NCBI RefSeq assembly: GCF_020405225.1 | Contig: NZ_CP084472.1 | Location: 1,302,001 to 1,366,000, forward strand | Length of the DNA: 64,000 bases | DNA from: Natrinema sp. DC36 | GTDB taxonomy: Archaea; Halobacteriota; Halobacteria; Halobacteriales; Natrialbaceae | Direction: 5' to 3' | In this document: positions 33,279-42,403 of the stretch, in pieces | Layout of the letters: every line of letters begins with the position of its first letter | Position numbering within the stretch: position 1 is the first letter of the stretch | Notes under the pieces: generated by a model | What the model was told of the DNA's origin: nothing | The model's input: only the letters and a program-made list of their open reading frames with translations | The model's database searches: none | Made by a program: the position numbers and the translations under genes

Positions 33279-33802
33279 TGCCACTCGGCACTGACACCAA
33301 GCAATACGAGACGCCGAACCACCCCTACCAGGGTGAGCGCATTGCCTCCGAACACTCCCTCGTCGACCGCTACGGGCTCTCGAACAAAGAAGAGCTCTGG
33401 CGAGCGCAGTCCGAACTTCGCTCCTACCGGCGCGAGGCTCGAGAACTGCTCGGCCAGGCCCAGGACGACGAAACCGTCATCCGACGCTCCGAGGAGTTCC
33501 TCAACCGACTCAAACGCGTCGGCATCCTCAACGAGACGGACGAACTCGGCGACATCCTGTCGCTCGAGGTCGAGGACATCCTCGAGCGCCGACTCCAGAC
33601 GGTCGTCTACCGGACGGGACTGGCGAACACGCCCCAGCAGGCCCGCCAGTTCATCGTCCACGGCCACGTCGTGGTCGACGGGCAGCGCCACCTCGTTCCG
33701 TCCTACGTCGTCGACACCGACGAGGAGGATCTGGTGGCCTTCGACGAGAACAGTCCGCTCGCGGACGAACTCCACCCCGAACGCGCGGAGGGTAACCAAT
33801 GA
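33278..33802 (+). CDS. rps4: 30S ribosomal protein S4
   Basis: 174 residues. Primary 16S rRNA binder. The S4 RNA-binding domain is visible in [44 protein letters not shown] (in pieces, about residues 105-150). It starts within the rps13 stop (TAATG) and its stop is overlapped by the rps11 start (ATGA). Confidence 0.97.
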   Translation: MPLGTDTKQYETPNHPYQGERIASEHSLVDRYGLSNKEELWRAQSELRSYRREARELLGQAQDDETVIRRSEEFLNRLKRVGILNETDELGDILSLEVEDILERRLQTVVYRTGLANTPQQARQFIVHGHVVVDGQRHLVPSYVVDTDEEDLVAFDENSPLADELHPERAEGNQ

Positions 33803-34188
33803 GCCAGAACGACGACAAATGGGGAATCGCCCACGTACACGCATCGTTCAACAACACCGTCATGACCGTGACCGACCTCACGGGCGCGGAGACGATCGCC
33901 AAGTCCTCCGGTGGGACGGCGGTCAAGCAAAACCGCGACGAAGCGTCGCCGTACGCGGCCATGCAGATGGCCGAGTCCGTCGCCGAAGAGGTCAAAGCGG
34001 CCGGTATCACGGGCCTCCACGTTCGCGTGCGCGGCCCCGGCGGCAACCTCCAGAAGTCCCCCGGTCCCGGCGCGCAGGCGACGATTCGCGCGCTCGCCCG
34101 CTCGGGCATCGAGATCGGGCGAATCGAGGACGTTACGCCGATCCCCCACGACGGATCGCGCGCACCGAAAGGCAAGGGCGGCTACTAG
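33799..34188 (+). CDS. rps11: 30S ribosomal protein S11
   Basis: 129 residues. S11/uS11 with [46 protein letters not shown] and the conserved end [15 protein letters not shown]. It starts in the rps4 stop and is followed after 3 bp by rpoD. Confidence 0.98.
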   Translation: MSQNDDKWGIAHVHASFNNTVMTVTDLTGAETIAKSSGGTAVKQNRDEASPYAAMQMAESVAEEVKAAGITGLHVRVRGPGGNLQKSPGPGAQATIRALARSGIEIGRIEDVTPIPHDGSRAPKGKGGY

Positions 34189-34191
34189 ACC

Positions 34192-34941
34192 ATGACAGAG
34201 GAGTACGACGTCGAGTTCGTCGAACGCGAGGATCGTGAGGCACGGTTCCTCGTTCGCGGCGTAACGCCCGCGTTCGCTAACGGCATCCGCCGCGCGATGG
34301 TCGCCGACGTACCCACGATGGCGATCGACACCGTCCGGTTCGTCGAGAACTCGTCGGTCATGTTCGACGAGCAACTCGCGCTCCGACTCGGGCTCGTCCC
34401 GCTGACGACCCCGCCGGTCGGCGAGTTCACCGAGGACGACACCGTTACGCTCTCGATCGACGTCGAAGGGCCGGCGACCGCCTACTCCGGCGATCTCGTC
34501 TCGAGCGACGACCTCGTCCAACCCGCGGACGATAACATCCCGATCATCGATCTCAATGACGGCCAGCGTCTCGAGGCCGAGGCCGATACCATCATCGACC
34601 GCGGGAAAAACCACGCCAAGCATCAGGGCGGGGTCGCGGTCGGGTACCGGCACCTCCAGCGCGTGGCGGTCGACGGTGATCTTCCCGAGTTCGAGGACGA
34701 AGAGAGCCGGATTATCCGCGGCGTCATCGAAGACGACGGCGAACTCGTGTCGACGAGCGAGTTCGACCACGACCTCTCGAATCGCTACCCGGGCAAGGAG
34801 GTCCGGGTCGAGGACGTGCCGAACGCCTTCGTCTTCCACGTGGAGACCGACGGCTCGTTCCCCATCGAGGAGCTCGTGACGCGAGCAGCGGAGACGCTCG
34901 CCGAACGCGCGACCGAACTCGAAGACGCAGTACAGCTATAG
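34192..34941 (+). CDS. rpoD: RNA polymerase subunit D
   Basis: 249 residues. Counterpart of the bacterial alpha/eukaryotic Rpb3 assembly platform. [33 protein letters not shown] is the assembly-domain signature and [16 protein letters not shown] follows. The Fe-S cysteines found in some archaeal RpoD are absent. Located in the standard archaeal order after rps11; a tRNA-Leu gene follows 130 bp later. Confidence 0.97.
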   Translation: MTEEYDVEFVEREDREARFLVRGVTPAFANGIRRAMVADVPTMAIDTVRFVENSSVMFDEQLALRLGLVPLTTPPVGEFTEDDTVTLSIDVEGPATAYSGDLVSSDDLVQPADDNIPIIDLNDGQRLEAEADTIIDRGKNHAKHQGGVAVGYRHLQRVAVDGDLPEFEDEESRIIRGVIEDDGELVSTSEFDHDLSNRYPGKEVRVEDVPNAFVFHVETDGSFPIEELVTRAAETLAERATELEDAVQL

Positions 34942-35070
34942 ATATGAACCGACGCCCCCGACCCGATCAAGGAACGCCGTTCGCCGACGCCGTGAGCGAC
35001 GAGACCGGCGATCGCGTTCCTGCTGGAATCGAAAGGGGTTTGAAGGGGCGACGGGTAGACGGAAGTGCGA

Positions 35071-35155
35071 GCAGGGATAGCCAAGTTAGGCCAACGGCGC
35101 AGCGTTCAGGGCGCTGTCTCGTAGGAGTCCGCAGGTTCAAATCCTGCTCCCTGCA
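35071..35155 (+). tRNA. tRNA-Leu (CAG anticodon)
   Basis: 85 nt class II tRNA. Acceptor GCAGGGA (35071-35077) pairs with TCCCTGC (35148-35154), discriminator A, CCA not encoded. The anticodon arm CAGCG-TTCAGGG-CGCTG gives CAG. The variable arm is long and the T arm is GCAGG-TTCAAAT-CCTGC. No intron. Placed between rpoD and rpl18e. Confidence 0.96.
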
Positions 35156-35242
35156 TCACTTCTCTAAACTCGATTCCACCGTCGACGGCGCAGTATCCCG
35201 CGCCGCCGACGTGCCGGCAGTTGCAGTATTTGGAGGAAACCA

Positions 35243-35596
35243 ATGAGTAGCAAGACTAATCCGAGGCTCAACGATCTCATCGCCGAGCTGAAGTCGACGT
35301 CCCGCGAAACGGACGCCGACGTCTGGCGAGACGTTGCGGATCGACTCGAGAAGCCCCGACGCACCCACGCTGAGGTAAATCTGGGCCGCATCGAGCGGTA
35401 CGCACGCGAAGAAGAGACTGTCGTCGTTCCCGGCAAAGTGCTGGGATCCGGCGCACTACAGAAGAACGTCACCGTCGCCGCCGTCAAGTTCTCTTCGTCC
35501 GCAGAGACGAAGATCGACCAGGTCGGTGATCCGGTACCGCTCGAGCAAGTGCTCGAAGAGAACCCCGACGGATCGGATGTCCGGGTGATTCGATGA
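35243..35596 (+). CDS. rpl18e: 50S ribosomal protein L18e
   Basis: 117 residues. [19 protein letters not shown] at the start and [24 protein letters not shown] in the middle identify L18e (related to bacterial L15). A GGAGG sequence 6 bp before the ATG is a true Shine-Dalgarno site, consistent with a leadered message after tRNA-Leu. Overlaps rpl13 by ATGA. Confidence 0.96.
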   Translation: MSSKTNPRLNDLIAELKSTSRETDADVWRDVADRLEKPRRTHAEVNLGRIERYAREEETVVVPGKVLGSGALQKNVTVAAVKFSSSAETKIDQVGDPVPLEQVLEENPDGSDVRVIR

Positions 35597-36042
35597 GTCT
35601 CGCAGAGTTCGACGCAGATCTCGTCGTCGACGCACAGGACTGTATTCTCGGTCGGGTCGCGAGCGAGGTCGCCCAGCGCGCGCTGGACGGCGATCGCGTC
35701 GCGATCGTCAACGCCGAGGACGCGGTCATCACCGGCGACGAGGAAGACATCTTCGAGACGTACCGCACGCGGCTGCAGCTGGGTTCGGACCGCGGACCCT
35801 ACTACCCCAAGCGACCGGACACGATCTTCAAGCGGTCCGTTCGCGGGATGCTGCCGTACAAGAAAACCCGTGGCCGCGAGGCACTCGACAGCGTCCGCGT
35901 CTACGTCGGCAACCCCTACGAGGACGACGACGATCACGAGACGGAAGTGCTCGAGGGGACGTCGCTGGATCGGCTGTCGAACATCCGCTTCGTCCACCTA
36001 CGCGAAGTGTCCGAACAGTTAGGTGCTAACGTCACATGGTAA
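35593..36042 (+). CDS. rpl13: 50S ribosomal protein L13
   Basis: 149 residues. [21 protein letters not shown] and later [18 protein letters not shown] are uL13 signatures. Start overlaps the L18e stop by 4 bp; the end overlaps the rps9 start by 7 bp. Confidence 0.96.
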   Translation: MSLAEFDADLVVDAQDCILGRVASEVAQRALDGDRVAIVNAEDAVITGDEEDIFETYRTRLQLGSDRGPYYPKRPDTIFKRSVRGMLPYKKTRGREALDSVRVYVGNPYEDDDDHETEVLEGTSLDRLSNIRFVHLREVSEQLGANVTW

Positions 36043-36434
36043 CCAACACGAGTGGCAAGAAAAAGACGGCCGTCGCCCGCGCCACGGTGCGCGAGGGTGA
36101 GGGTCGCGTTCGAATCAATTCGCAACCGGTCGAACTGGTCGAACCGGAGACGTCCCGACTCAAGATGCTCGAGCCGTTCCGCATCGTCGGCGACGACCTG
36201 CGCGGCGAGATGGACATCGATGTCCGCGTCGAAGGTGGCGGTATCAGCGGACAGGCAGACGCCGTCCGTACCGCCGTCGCACGCGGGATCGTCCAGCACT
36301 CGAACGACGCCGAACTCCGCGACGCGTTCATGGAGTTCGACCGTTCGCTGCTGGTCAACGACGTTCGCCAGTCCGAACCGAAGAAGTGGGGCGGCCCGGG
36401 CGCTCGGGCGCGCTACCAGAAATCCTACCGCTAA
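36036..36434 (+). CDS. rps9: 30S ribosomal protein S9
   Basis: 132 residues. uS9: [29 protein letters not shown] at the start and the conserved Lys/Arg-rich end [17 protein letters not shown], whose final Arg contacts P-site tRNA. It begins 7 bp inside rpl13. Confidence 0.97.
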   Translation: MVTNTSGKKKTAVARATVREGEGRVRINSQPVELVEPETSRLKMLEPFRIVGDDLRGEMDIDVRVEGGGISGQADAVRTAVARGIVQHSNDAELRDAFMEFDRSLLVNDVRQSEPKKWGGPGARARYQKSYR

Positions 36435-36446
36435 GGTGATTCAAGT

Positions 36447-36641
36447 ATGATGGTACCGGTCCGGTGTTTCACCTGTGGCAACGTCGTCGCCGAACACTGG
36501 GAAGCGTTCGACGAGCGAGCGAACGAGGGCGACGAGGATCCCGAGAAGGTCCTCGACGAACTCGGCGTCGAGCGCTACTGCTGTCGGCGCATGCTCGTCA
36601 GTCACAAGGACCTCGTCGACATCGTCTCCCCGTACCAGTAA
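36447..36641 (+). CDS. rpoN: RNA polymerase subunit N
   Basis: 64 residues (63 if the second Met is used). Zinc-binding small subunit equal to Rpb10. [17 protein letters not shown] gives the first Cys pair and [12 protein letters not shown] the second. Followed 2 bp later by rpoK. Standard archaeal gene order. Confidence 0.97.
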   Translation: MMVPVRCFTCGNVVAEHWEAFDERANEGDEDPEKVLDELGVERYCCRRMLVSHKDLVDIVSPYQ

Positions 36642-36643
36642 CA

Positions 36644-36829
36644 ATGCAACAACAACAGCACAACCGCTACGAGAAGGCACGCATCCTCGGCGCTCGAGCG
36701 CTGCAGGTCTCCTACGGTGCGCCGGTGTTGATCGAGACGGAGCAGACCCAACCGATCCTCATCGCCGCAGAGGAGTACGACGCCGGTGTGTTGCCCTTTA
36801 CCGTCAAGCGGGGGTACGACCGGAAATGA
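36644..36829 (+). CDS. rpoK: RNA polymerase subunit K
   Basis: 61 residues from the ATG at 36644. Equivalent to bacterial omega/Rpb6: [23 protein letters not shown] is the conserved core, where the polymerase assembly contact lies. The stop overlaps the enolase start (ATGA). Confidence 0.95.
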   Translation: MQQQQHNRYEKARILGARALQVSYGAPVLIETEQTQPILIAAEEYDAGVLPFTVKRGYDRK

Positions 36830-38031
36830 CGCTCATCACCGACATCCGGCTGCGTCGGATCCTCGACTCGCGAGGGAACCCGACGGTCGAGGCGGATGTC
36901 GTGACCGAGAGTGGCGGCTTCGGCCGTGCCGCGGCACCTAGCGGGGCCAGCACGGGCGAGTACGAAGCCGTCGAACGACCCCCGGGCGAGGCGATCGCTG
37001 CGGCTCGGGAACGCGCCGTTCCCCGGCTCGTCGGCGAGATCTACGCGGGCAACCAGCGCGATGTCGATGCCGCGCTCCACGCTGCCGACGGCACGGACGA
37101 CTTCTCGGAGATCGGCGCAAACAGCGCGGTCGCGATCTCGATGGCCGCTGCGAAAGCCGGTGCCGACGTGCTCGGTGCACCGCTCTTTCAGCACCTCGGT
37201 GGTACGTTCCGCGGCGAGGGCTTCCCGATTCCGCTCGGTAACGTCGTTGGCGGCGGCGAACACGCCGCCGACGCGACCGACATTCAGGAGTTCCTGGCCG
37301 CACCCGTCGGCGCACCGAGCGTCGAAGATGCGGTCTTCGCGAACGCGGCCGTCCACGCCGCCGTCGCCGAACTGCTCGAGGAACGCGGCGTTCCCTGCGG
37401 CAAGGGCGACGAGGGCGCGTGGGCACCGTCGATCGACGACGGCGGGGCCTTCGAAATCGTCGCCGAGGCGGTCTCGCTGGTCCAAGACGAGGTCGGCTTC
37501 AATATCGGCTTCGGGCTGGACGTCGCCGGTGCTGAACTGTACGATTCCGAGTCGGAAACGTACGAGTACAGCGACCGGAGCCGCGATACGGACGAGCAGA
37601 TCGCGTACATCGCCGACCTCGTCGAGGAGTACGACCTCGTCTACGTCGAGGATCCTCTCGACGAGGACGATTACGACGCCTTCGCCGACCTCACGGACGA
37701 AGTCGGCGACCAGACGCTGATCTGCGGTGACGACCTGTTCGTCACCAACACCGACCGACTCATCGAGGGGATCGACCGCGGCGCGGCCAACAGCATCCTG
37801 ATCAAGCCGAACCAGATCGGGACGCTGTCGGACGCGTTCGACGCGATCGAACTCGCGACGGAGAACGGTTACGACTCGGTCGTCTCCCACCGGTCGGGCG
37901 AGACCGAAGACGCGACGATCGCACACCTCGCCGTTGCGACCGACGCTCCCTTCATCAAGACGGGAACCGTCGGCGGCGAGCGAACCGCAAAGCTCAACGA
38001 GCTCATTCGAATCGCAGACGACGCGACATGA
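36826..38031 (+). CDS. eno: Enolase
   Basis: 401 residues. Converts 2-phosphoglycerate to phosphoenolpyruvate. [17 protein letters not shown] at the N-terminus, [11 protein letters not shown], catalytic Glu/Lys region, [13 protein letters not shown] (metal Glu/Asp) and [20 protein letters not shown] with Lys of the active site, then [17 protein letters not shown]. Coupled to rpoK and rps2 by ATGA overlaps. Location between rpoK and rps2 is standard in haloarchaea. Confidence 0.97.
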   Translation: MTLITDIRLRRILDSRGNPTVEADVVTESGGFGRAAAPSGASTGEYEAVERPPGEAIAAARERAVPRLVGEIYAGNQRDVDAALHAADGTDDFSEIGANSAVAISMAAAKAGADVLGAPLFQHLGGTFRGEGFPIPLGNVVGGGEHAADATDIQEFLAAPVGAPSVEDAVFANAAVHAAVAELLEERGVPCGKGDEGAWAPSIDDGGAFEIVAEAVSLVQDEVGFNIGFGLDVAGAELYDSESETYEYSDRSRDTDEQIAYIADLVEEYDLVYVEDPLDEDDYDAFADLTDEVGDQTLICGDDLFVTNTDRLIEGIDRGAANSILIKPNQIGTLSDAFDAIELATENGYDSVVSHRSGETEDATIAHLAVATDAPFIKTGTVGGERTAKLNELIRIADDAT

Positions 38032-38837
38032 CAGAAAACGACGCAACCCAGGAAGGGCTCGACGCCGCCGAGGAGGAAATCGACGAGGAGCCAGCCGAAG
38101 GGGCTGGCCCCGCCGCCGAGGAGGATGTCGAGCCAGTAGACGAACAGCCCGCCGACGCCGAGGGAGCCCCCGCGGCCGACGCAGAACCAGCCGACGACGA
38201 CGCCGAGGAAGAAGACGCCGGTCCGACCCTCGACGACGATGTCATGCCCGACGAAGAGGCGGACCTGTTGATCCCCGTCGAGGACTACCTCGGCGCTGGC
38301 GTCCACATCGGGACCCAACAGAAGACCGAGGACATGGGTCGGTTCATCCACCGCGTTCGAACCGACGGTCTCTACGTGCTCGACGTCTCGAAGACCGACG
38401 GCCGCATCCGCACGGCCGCGGACTTCCTCGCGAACTACGACCCGGAGCAGATCCTGGTCACCTCGAGCCGTCAGTACGGTCGGTTCCCGGCCGAGAAGTT
38501 CGCCGATGCCGTGGGCGCTCGCGCCCGTACCGGTCGCTTCATCCCGGGCACGCTGACGAACCCGAAGTACGACGGCTACATCGAGCCGGACGTGCTGGTC
38601 GTCACCGACCCGATCGGCGACGCGCAGGCCGTCAAGGAAGCCATCACGGTCGGCATCCCGGTCATCGCGATGTGTGACTCGAACAACCAGGTCAGTAACG
38701 TCGACCTCGTCGTCCCGACGAACAACAAGGGTCGAAAGGCCCTTTCGGTCGTCTACTGGCTCCTCGCCAACGAGGTCCTCGATCGACGCGGTGCCGAACC
38801 GTCCTACTCGCTCGAGGACTTCGAAAGCACGGTCTAA
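38028..38837 (+). CDS. rps2: 30S ribosomal protein S2
   Basis: 269 residues. The uS2 core begins near residue 75 ([25 protein letters not shown]) and includes [22 protein letters not shown]. The first 75 residues form an acidic, low-complexity extension ([20 protein letters not shown]...), a haloarchaeal addition of unclear use. Ends the ribosomal/enolase operon. Confidence 0.95.
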   Translation: MTENDATQEGLDAAEEEIDEEPAEGAGPAAEEDVEPVDEQPADAEGAPAADAEPADDDAEEEDAGPTLDDDVMPDEEADLLIPVEDYLGAGVHIGTQQKTEDMGRFIHRVRTDGLYVLDVSKTDGRIRTAADFLANYDPEQILVTSSRQYGRFPAEKFADAVGARARTGRFIPGTLTNPKYDGYIEPDVLVVTDPIGDAQAVKEAITVGIPVIAMCDSNNQVSNVDLVVPTNNKGRKALSVVYWLLANEVLDRRGAEPSYSLEDFESTV

Positions 38838-39053
38838 CGCTGTAGATATCGACGCTGTTCGTTTTCTCGCCGACTATCGCTCGAGCGCGATCTCCGAGAG
38901 TGTGGCGACGGACTGTCACTACGCTCGAACGGCGTGTGATCGATGAGACTTCTTCTGGGCAACTCGACGGGCACTCCCCGTCGGCGTTCGGACCACTTCA
39001 AAGAAGTCAACTGTATGACAAGACTTATACACAACTGGTAGAAAAAAGTGACA

Positions 39054-39494
39054 ATGTCCTCGGCACCCTCCGACCGGGACTGGCGAGCCGTCGTCGCGGC
39101 CGTGATGGTCGTCGGCGCGCTTCTCGTTGCCGGCTGTTCCGATACGAGTAAGGAGTACAGTTCGACGATCAGCGACCCGTCGACCGGTGACGTGATCGAC
39201 AACGTCTCCGTCGAGACCATCGACCAGCAAAACGGCGCTCGCTTCGACGTGGACTACTCCATCGACGCGACCGCGAACGAGACCTACTCCCTCGTCGTGT
39301 ACGAGCGCCGGAACGACTCGTTCGAATGGGACGGGACCTACAGCCTCGATCCGAACAGGTATCACACCGAATTCTCCGTCGGGTCGCCGCTCCCGGACGA
39401 ACCAGACCCGACGTATCAGATCCGGGTCGAACGCGGGGCAAACGCGACCGTCATCGACGCCATCACGGTGACGATCGACGCGAACCGCTCCTGA
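39054..39494 (+). CDS. Small exported lipoprotein
   Basis: 146 residues from the ATG at 39054 (MSSAPSDRDW). A hydrophobic segment AAVMVVGALLVAGCSD ends in a lipobox (LVAGC, Cys at about 28). CTTATAC about 30 bp upstream supports leaderless transcription. The mature part is a beta-rich domain with NVSVETIDQQNGARFDVDYSIDA and two or more N-glycosylation sequons (NVS, NET, NDS). Unknown function. It lies between rps2 and the ThiR gene. Confidence 0.65.
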   Translation: MSSAPSDRDWRAVVAAVMVVGALLVAGCSDTSKEYSSTISDPSTGDVIDNVSVETIDQQNGARFDVDYSIDATANETYSLVVYERRNDSFEWDGTYSLDPNRYHTEFSVGSPLPDEPDPTYQIRVERGANATVIDAITVTIDANRS

Positions 39495-39518
39495 GCGTCC
39501 GAGGATGGCTCGAGAGTT

Positions 39519-40445
39519 TCACGACGAAGACGCCGCATCCAGCACCGCCTCGATCAGTTCGGCGGCGTCGGTGGCCGTCGCACCGAAGACGTAGGTCGCG
39601 GGTTCGATCCCGAACGCGCCCCGATGGTATGCGACGCGGGGAACCTCGCCGCGGTCCGCGAACCGATTTCGGAGGTGGTCCCCCCGGTCCTCGTAGTCGG
39701 CATCGAACTCGAGCGGATCGATCCCCGTCGCCGCCGCGGCCTCGAGTACGTCGTCGTCGGTGGCGACGTTGATCGCGCCGCGAACGGACGGATCGGCGTC
39801 GTTGGCGGCGAGTATCGCCGTCGAAACGTGTTTCGAGGCGCCGAACTCGGGGTTGGCCGGAATTTCGATCCGGCCGCCTATCGCGTAGATCCGGCCGGGA
39901 ACCGCGGCGACATCGGTCTCGTCGCGCGGCTCGGGCAAGCACATGCCGACGTTCGTCCCGACGTTCGGGACGGAGTCGGCCATACCGGGGATCGAGGCGA
40001 GCGTCCGCGCGGCGGTGCGGACGTTCGCGAGAACGTCCCGTTCGGCACGGACGTCGGGATCGACCCCGCGGACGCAGAGGTCGCAGCTGAGTCCCTGCAG
40101 CTCCGGCATCGCTTCTTCGTGAAGTTCGCAGATTGGGCCCCGGTCCTCGAGGCTCCGGACCAGCGAGAGGAGTTCGGCGAGCGCGTCGTAGGCGTCCAGC
40201 TCGCCGCCGGCCAGTCCGTCCGCGATGTGATCGACGGTGGCGACGGTTTCGGGGTCGTCGCGAAATCGATCGTCACCGCCGCCGGTACCGGTGATGTACT
40301 TGCTGACCGCGGCCTGGGTCACGCCGAGTTCGGCGGCGATCTCCTGTTGTGTCATCCCGCGGTCGGCGAGTCGGGTGGCTAACATCGCCCGCACGGTCGG
40401 TAGGAACCGTTCGACGACGAGCTCACTCGGGAGAACGAGCGACAT
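39519..40445 (-). CDS. ThiR-type regulator (HTH plus ThiN domain)
   Basis: 308 residues from the ATG at 40445 (MSLVLPSEL). An N-terminal helix-turn-helix (GMTQQEIAAELGVTQAAVSKYITG, about 31-54), a helical middle with a CxLC segment (about residues 112-118), and a C-terminal ThiN (thiamine-phosphate synthase-like) domain (NVGTNVGMCLPEPRDETDVAAVPGR in pieces; GASKHVSTAILAA). In archaea such proteins repress thiamine genes in response to thiamine phosphates. It stands alone here, divergent from mvk with a MITE-like hairpin in the gap. Confidence 0.82.
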   Translation of the reverse strand: MSLVLPSELVVERFLPTVRAMLATRLADRGMTQQEIAAELGVTQAAVSKYITGTGGGDDRFRDDPETVATVDHIADGLAGGELDAYDALAELLSLVRSLEDRGPICELHEEAMPELQGLSCDLCVRGVDPDVRAERDVLANVRTAARTLASIPGMADSVPNVGTNVGMCLPEPRDETDVAAVPGRIYAIGGRIEIPANPEFGASKHVSTAILAANDADPSVRGAINVATDDDVLEAAAATGIDPLEFDADYEDRGDHLRNRFADRGEVPRVAYHRGAFGIEPATYVFGATATDAAELIEAVLDAASSS

Positions 40446-40504
40446 ACGACCGACGTTCGACTGCAGGGGCATAAGTCCGACTCCGATCGAACGGTCGACG
40501 GCTC

Positions 40505-40586
40505 ATACGGTCTGCTGTAAGTCATTTCCGGCGCGACCGTGATCCGGCCTGTGGTCGCACCGGTACATCGTTACAGCAGACCGTAT
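40505..40586. mobile_element. 82-bp MITE-like hairpin element
   Basis: ATACGGTCTGCTGTAA at 40505-40520 and TTACAGCAGACCGTAT at 40571-40586 are perfect 16-bp inverted repeats. Inside, CCGGCGCGACC and GGTCGCACCGG pair at 10 of 11 positions, leaving a loop of about 14 nt. No coding potential. It lies in the 202-bp gap between the divergent ThiR and mvk genes, so it sits in both promoter regions; the mvk AT box (GGTATTACTTG, about 40617) lies outside. Ends differ from the element at 16236. Confidence 0.65.
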
Positions 40587-40647
40587 CACCGCGGACGACA
40601 GCGACGACACAGACAGGTATTACTTGTCCTCGGACGAACGGCCGGGC

Positions 40648-41634
40648 ATGACACTCTCGAGCGCTCCCGGGAAGGTGTACCTGTTCGGGGAGCACGCGGT
40701 CGTTTACGGCGAGCCCGCCGTCCCGTGTGCGATCGAACGGCGGGCACGGGTCGGCGTGCAACGACGCGACGACGGCAAGCTCCGCGTTCAGGCGGACGAT
40801 CTCAGTCTGGACGGATTCACGGTCGAGTACGACGGGACGACGGAGGCCGGACCCGACATCGACGTCTCGGAATCGCTCGTCAGCGCGGCGATGGGGTACG
40901 TCGACGGCGCGATCGAACAGGTCCGCGAGGTCACCGGCGAGGACGACGCCGGCTTCGACGTGACGATCGAGAGCGACATCCCGCTGGGTGCGGGGCTCGG
41001 CTCCTCGGCGGCCGTCGTCGTCGCCGCGATCGACGCCGCGACTCGAGAACTCGGCGTCACCCTCGAGCCCGCCGAACTCGCCGAGCGGGCCTATCAGACG
41101 GAGTCCCGGGTTCAGGACGGCCAGGCCTCCCGGGCCGACACGTTCTGTTCCGCGACCGGCGGTGCGGTCCGCGTCGAGGGCGAGGACTGTCGCACGCTCG
41201 AGGCACCCGATCTGCCGATCGTGATCGGATTCGACGGCGGCGCGGGGGATACCGGGCAGCTGGTCGCGGGCGTTCGAGATCTCCGCGCGGAGTACGATTT
41301 CGCGGCCGACACGGTCGAAGCGATCGGCGATATCGTCCGGAAGGGCGAGGAAGCGCTCGCCGACGGCGACATCGAGGAGCTCGGGCGGCTGATGGACTTC
41401 AATCACGGCCTGCTCTCCGCGTTGGGCGTCTCCTCGCGCTCGCTCGATACGATGGTCTGGGCGGCCCGCGACGCGGGCGCACACGGCGCGAAGCTGACCG
41501 GTGCCGGCGGCGGCGGCTGCATCGTCGCGCTGGATCCGACGCCCGAGACCGAAACGGCCCTCTCCTTTACACCGGGATGTGAGGAGGCGTTCCGCGCTGA
41601 ACTCGCCGACGAGGGGGTGACGCGGCTCGAATGA
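40648..41634 (+). CDS. mvk: Mevalonate kinase
   Basis: 328 residues from the ATG at 40648 (MTLSSAPGKVYLFGEHAVVYG). Phosphorylates mevalonate for archaeal lipid synthesis. GHMP-kinase motifs: the opening PGKVYLFGEHAVVYGEPAV, IPLGAGLGSSAAVVVA (ATP loop) and KLTGAGGGGCIVAL near the C-terminus. An ATGA overlap joins it to ipk. It normally belongs next to rps2; here a lipoprotein, ThiR and a MITE intervene. Confidence 0.96.
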   Translation: MTLSSAPGKVYLFGEHAVVYGEPAVPCAIERRARVGVQRRDDGKLRVQADDLSLDGFTVEYDGTTEAGPDIDVSESLVSAAMGYVDGAIEQVREVTGEDDAGFDVTIESDIPLGAGLGSSAAVVVAAIDAATRELGVTLEPAELAERAYQTESRVQDGQASRADTFCSATGGAVRVEGEDCRTLEAPDLPIVIGFDGGAGDTGQLVAGVRDLRAEYDFAADTVEAIGDIVRKGEEALADGDIEELGRLMDFNHGLLSALGVSSRSLDTMVWAARDAGAHGAKLTGAGGGGCIVALDPTPETETALSFTPGCEEAFRAELADEGVTRLE

Positions 41635-42371
41635 TCGTCCTGAAACTCGGCGGGAGCGTCATCACCGAGAAGGATCGTGCGGAGACGCTCGACGGCGACG
41701 CGCTCGAGCGAGCGGCGGACGCCATCGCGGCGGCGCTCGAGGCGGGGCTCGACGACCTCGTCGTCGTCCACGGCGGTGGGAGCTTCGGCCACTACAACGC
41801 CAGCGAACACGGCGTCAGTACGACCGAAGGAACGCACGATGCGAGCGCAGTGCTGGACATCCACGGGGCGATGAAAACGCTGAACCAGTTCGTTCTGACT
41901 CGACTTCTCGAGCGGGATGTCAACGCGGTCCCGGTCCATCCGTTTTCGGCGGCGCATCGCGATCGCGAGGGGCAACTCGAGTTGGCAACGGATCAGATCG
42001 AAACGATGCTCGAGGAGGGGTTCGTTCCCGTCCTCCACGGTGACGTGATCGCCCACGCCGGCGCGGGTGCGACGGTGATCAGCGGCGACGAGCTCGTGGC
42101 GGTACTCGCCCGCGATCTCGCCGCGGATCGGGTCGGCCTCTGTTCGACAGTTCCCGGCGTACTGGACGAAGACGACGCGGTGATCGACCGGATCGACGAC
42201 TTCGACGCGGTGGCTGCGGTGCTCGGAGCTAGCGAGGCGACCGACGTGACCGGCGGGATGGCCGGAAAGGTCCGAACGTTGCTGGATCTCGAGGCCGAAG
42301 CGTCGATTTTCGGCCTCGACGCGCTCGAGTCGTTCCTCGACGGTGCGAATCCGGGGACGACGATCGACTGA
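41631..42371 (+). CDS. ipk: Isopentenyl phosphate kinase
   Basis: 246 residues. Amino-acid-kinase fold converting isopentenyl phosphate to isopentenyl diphosphate in the archaeal mevalonate pathway. LKLGGSVITEKD (ATP), HGGGSFGHYNASEHGV with the substrate His, and DVTGGMAGKVRTLLDL near the end. It begins within the mvk stop. Confidence 0.95.
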   Translation: MIVLKLGGSVITEKDRAETLDGDALERAADAIAAALEAGLDDLVVVHGGGSFGHYNASEHGVSTTEGTHDASAVLDIHGAMKTLNQFVLTRLLERDVNAVPVHPFSAAHRDREGQLELATDQIETMLEEGFVPVLHGDVIAHAGAGATVISGDELVAVLARDLAADRVGLCSTVPGVLDEDDAVIDRIDDFDAVAAVLGASEATDVTGGMAGKVRTLLDLEAEASIFGLDALESFLDGANPGTTID

Positions 42372-42403
42372 ATTCGGACGCAACGGAGAGCTGACAGACG
42401 ATT

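Noticed and set aside
36712-38046. 444-codon minus-strand frame opposite enolase
   Set aside because: Shadow of the enolase gene; no domain similarity.
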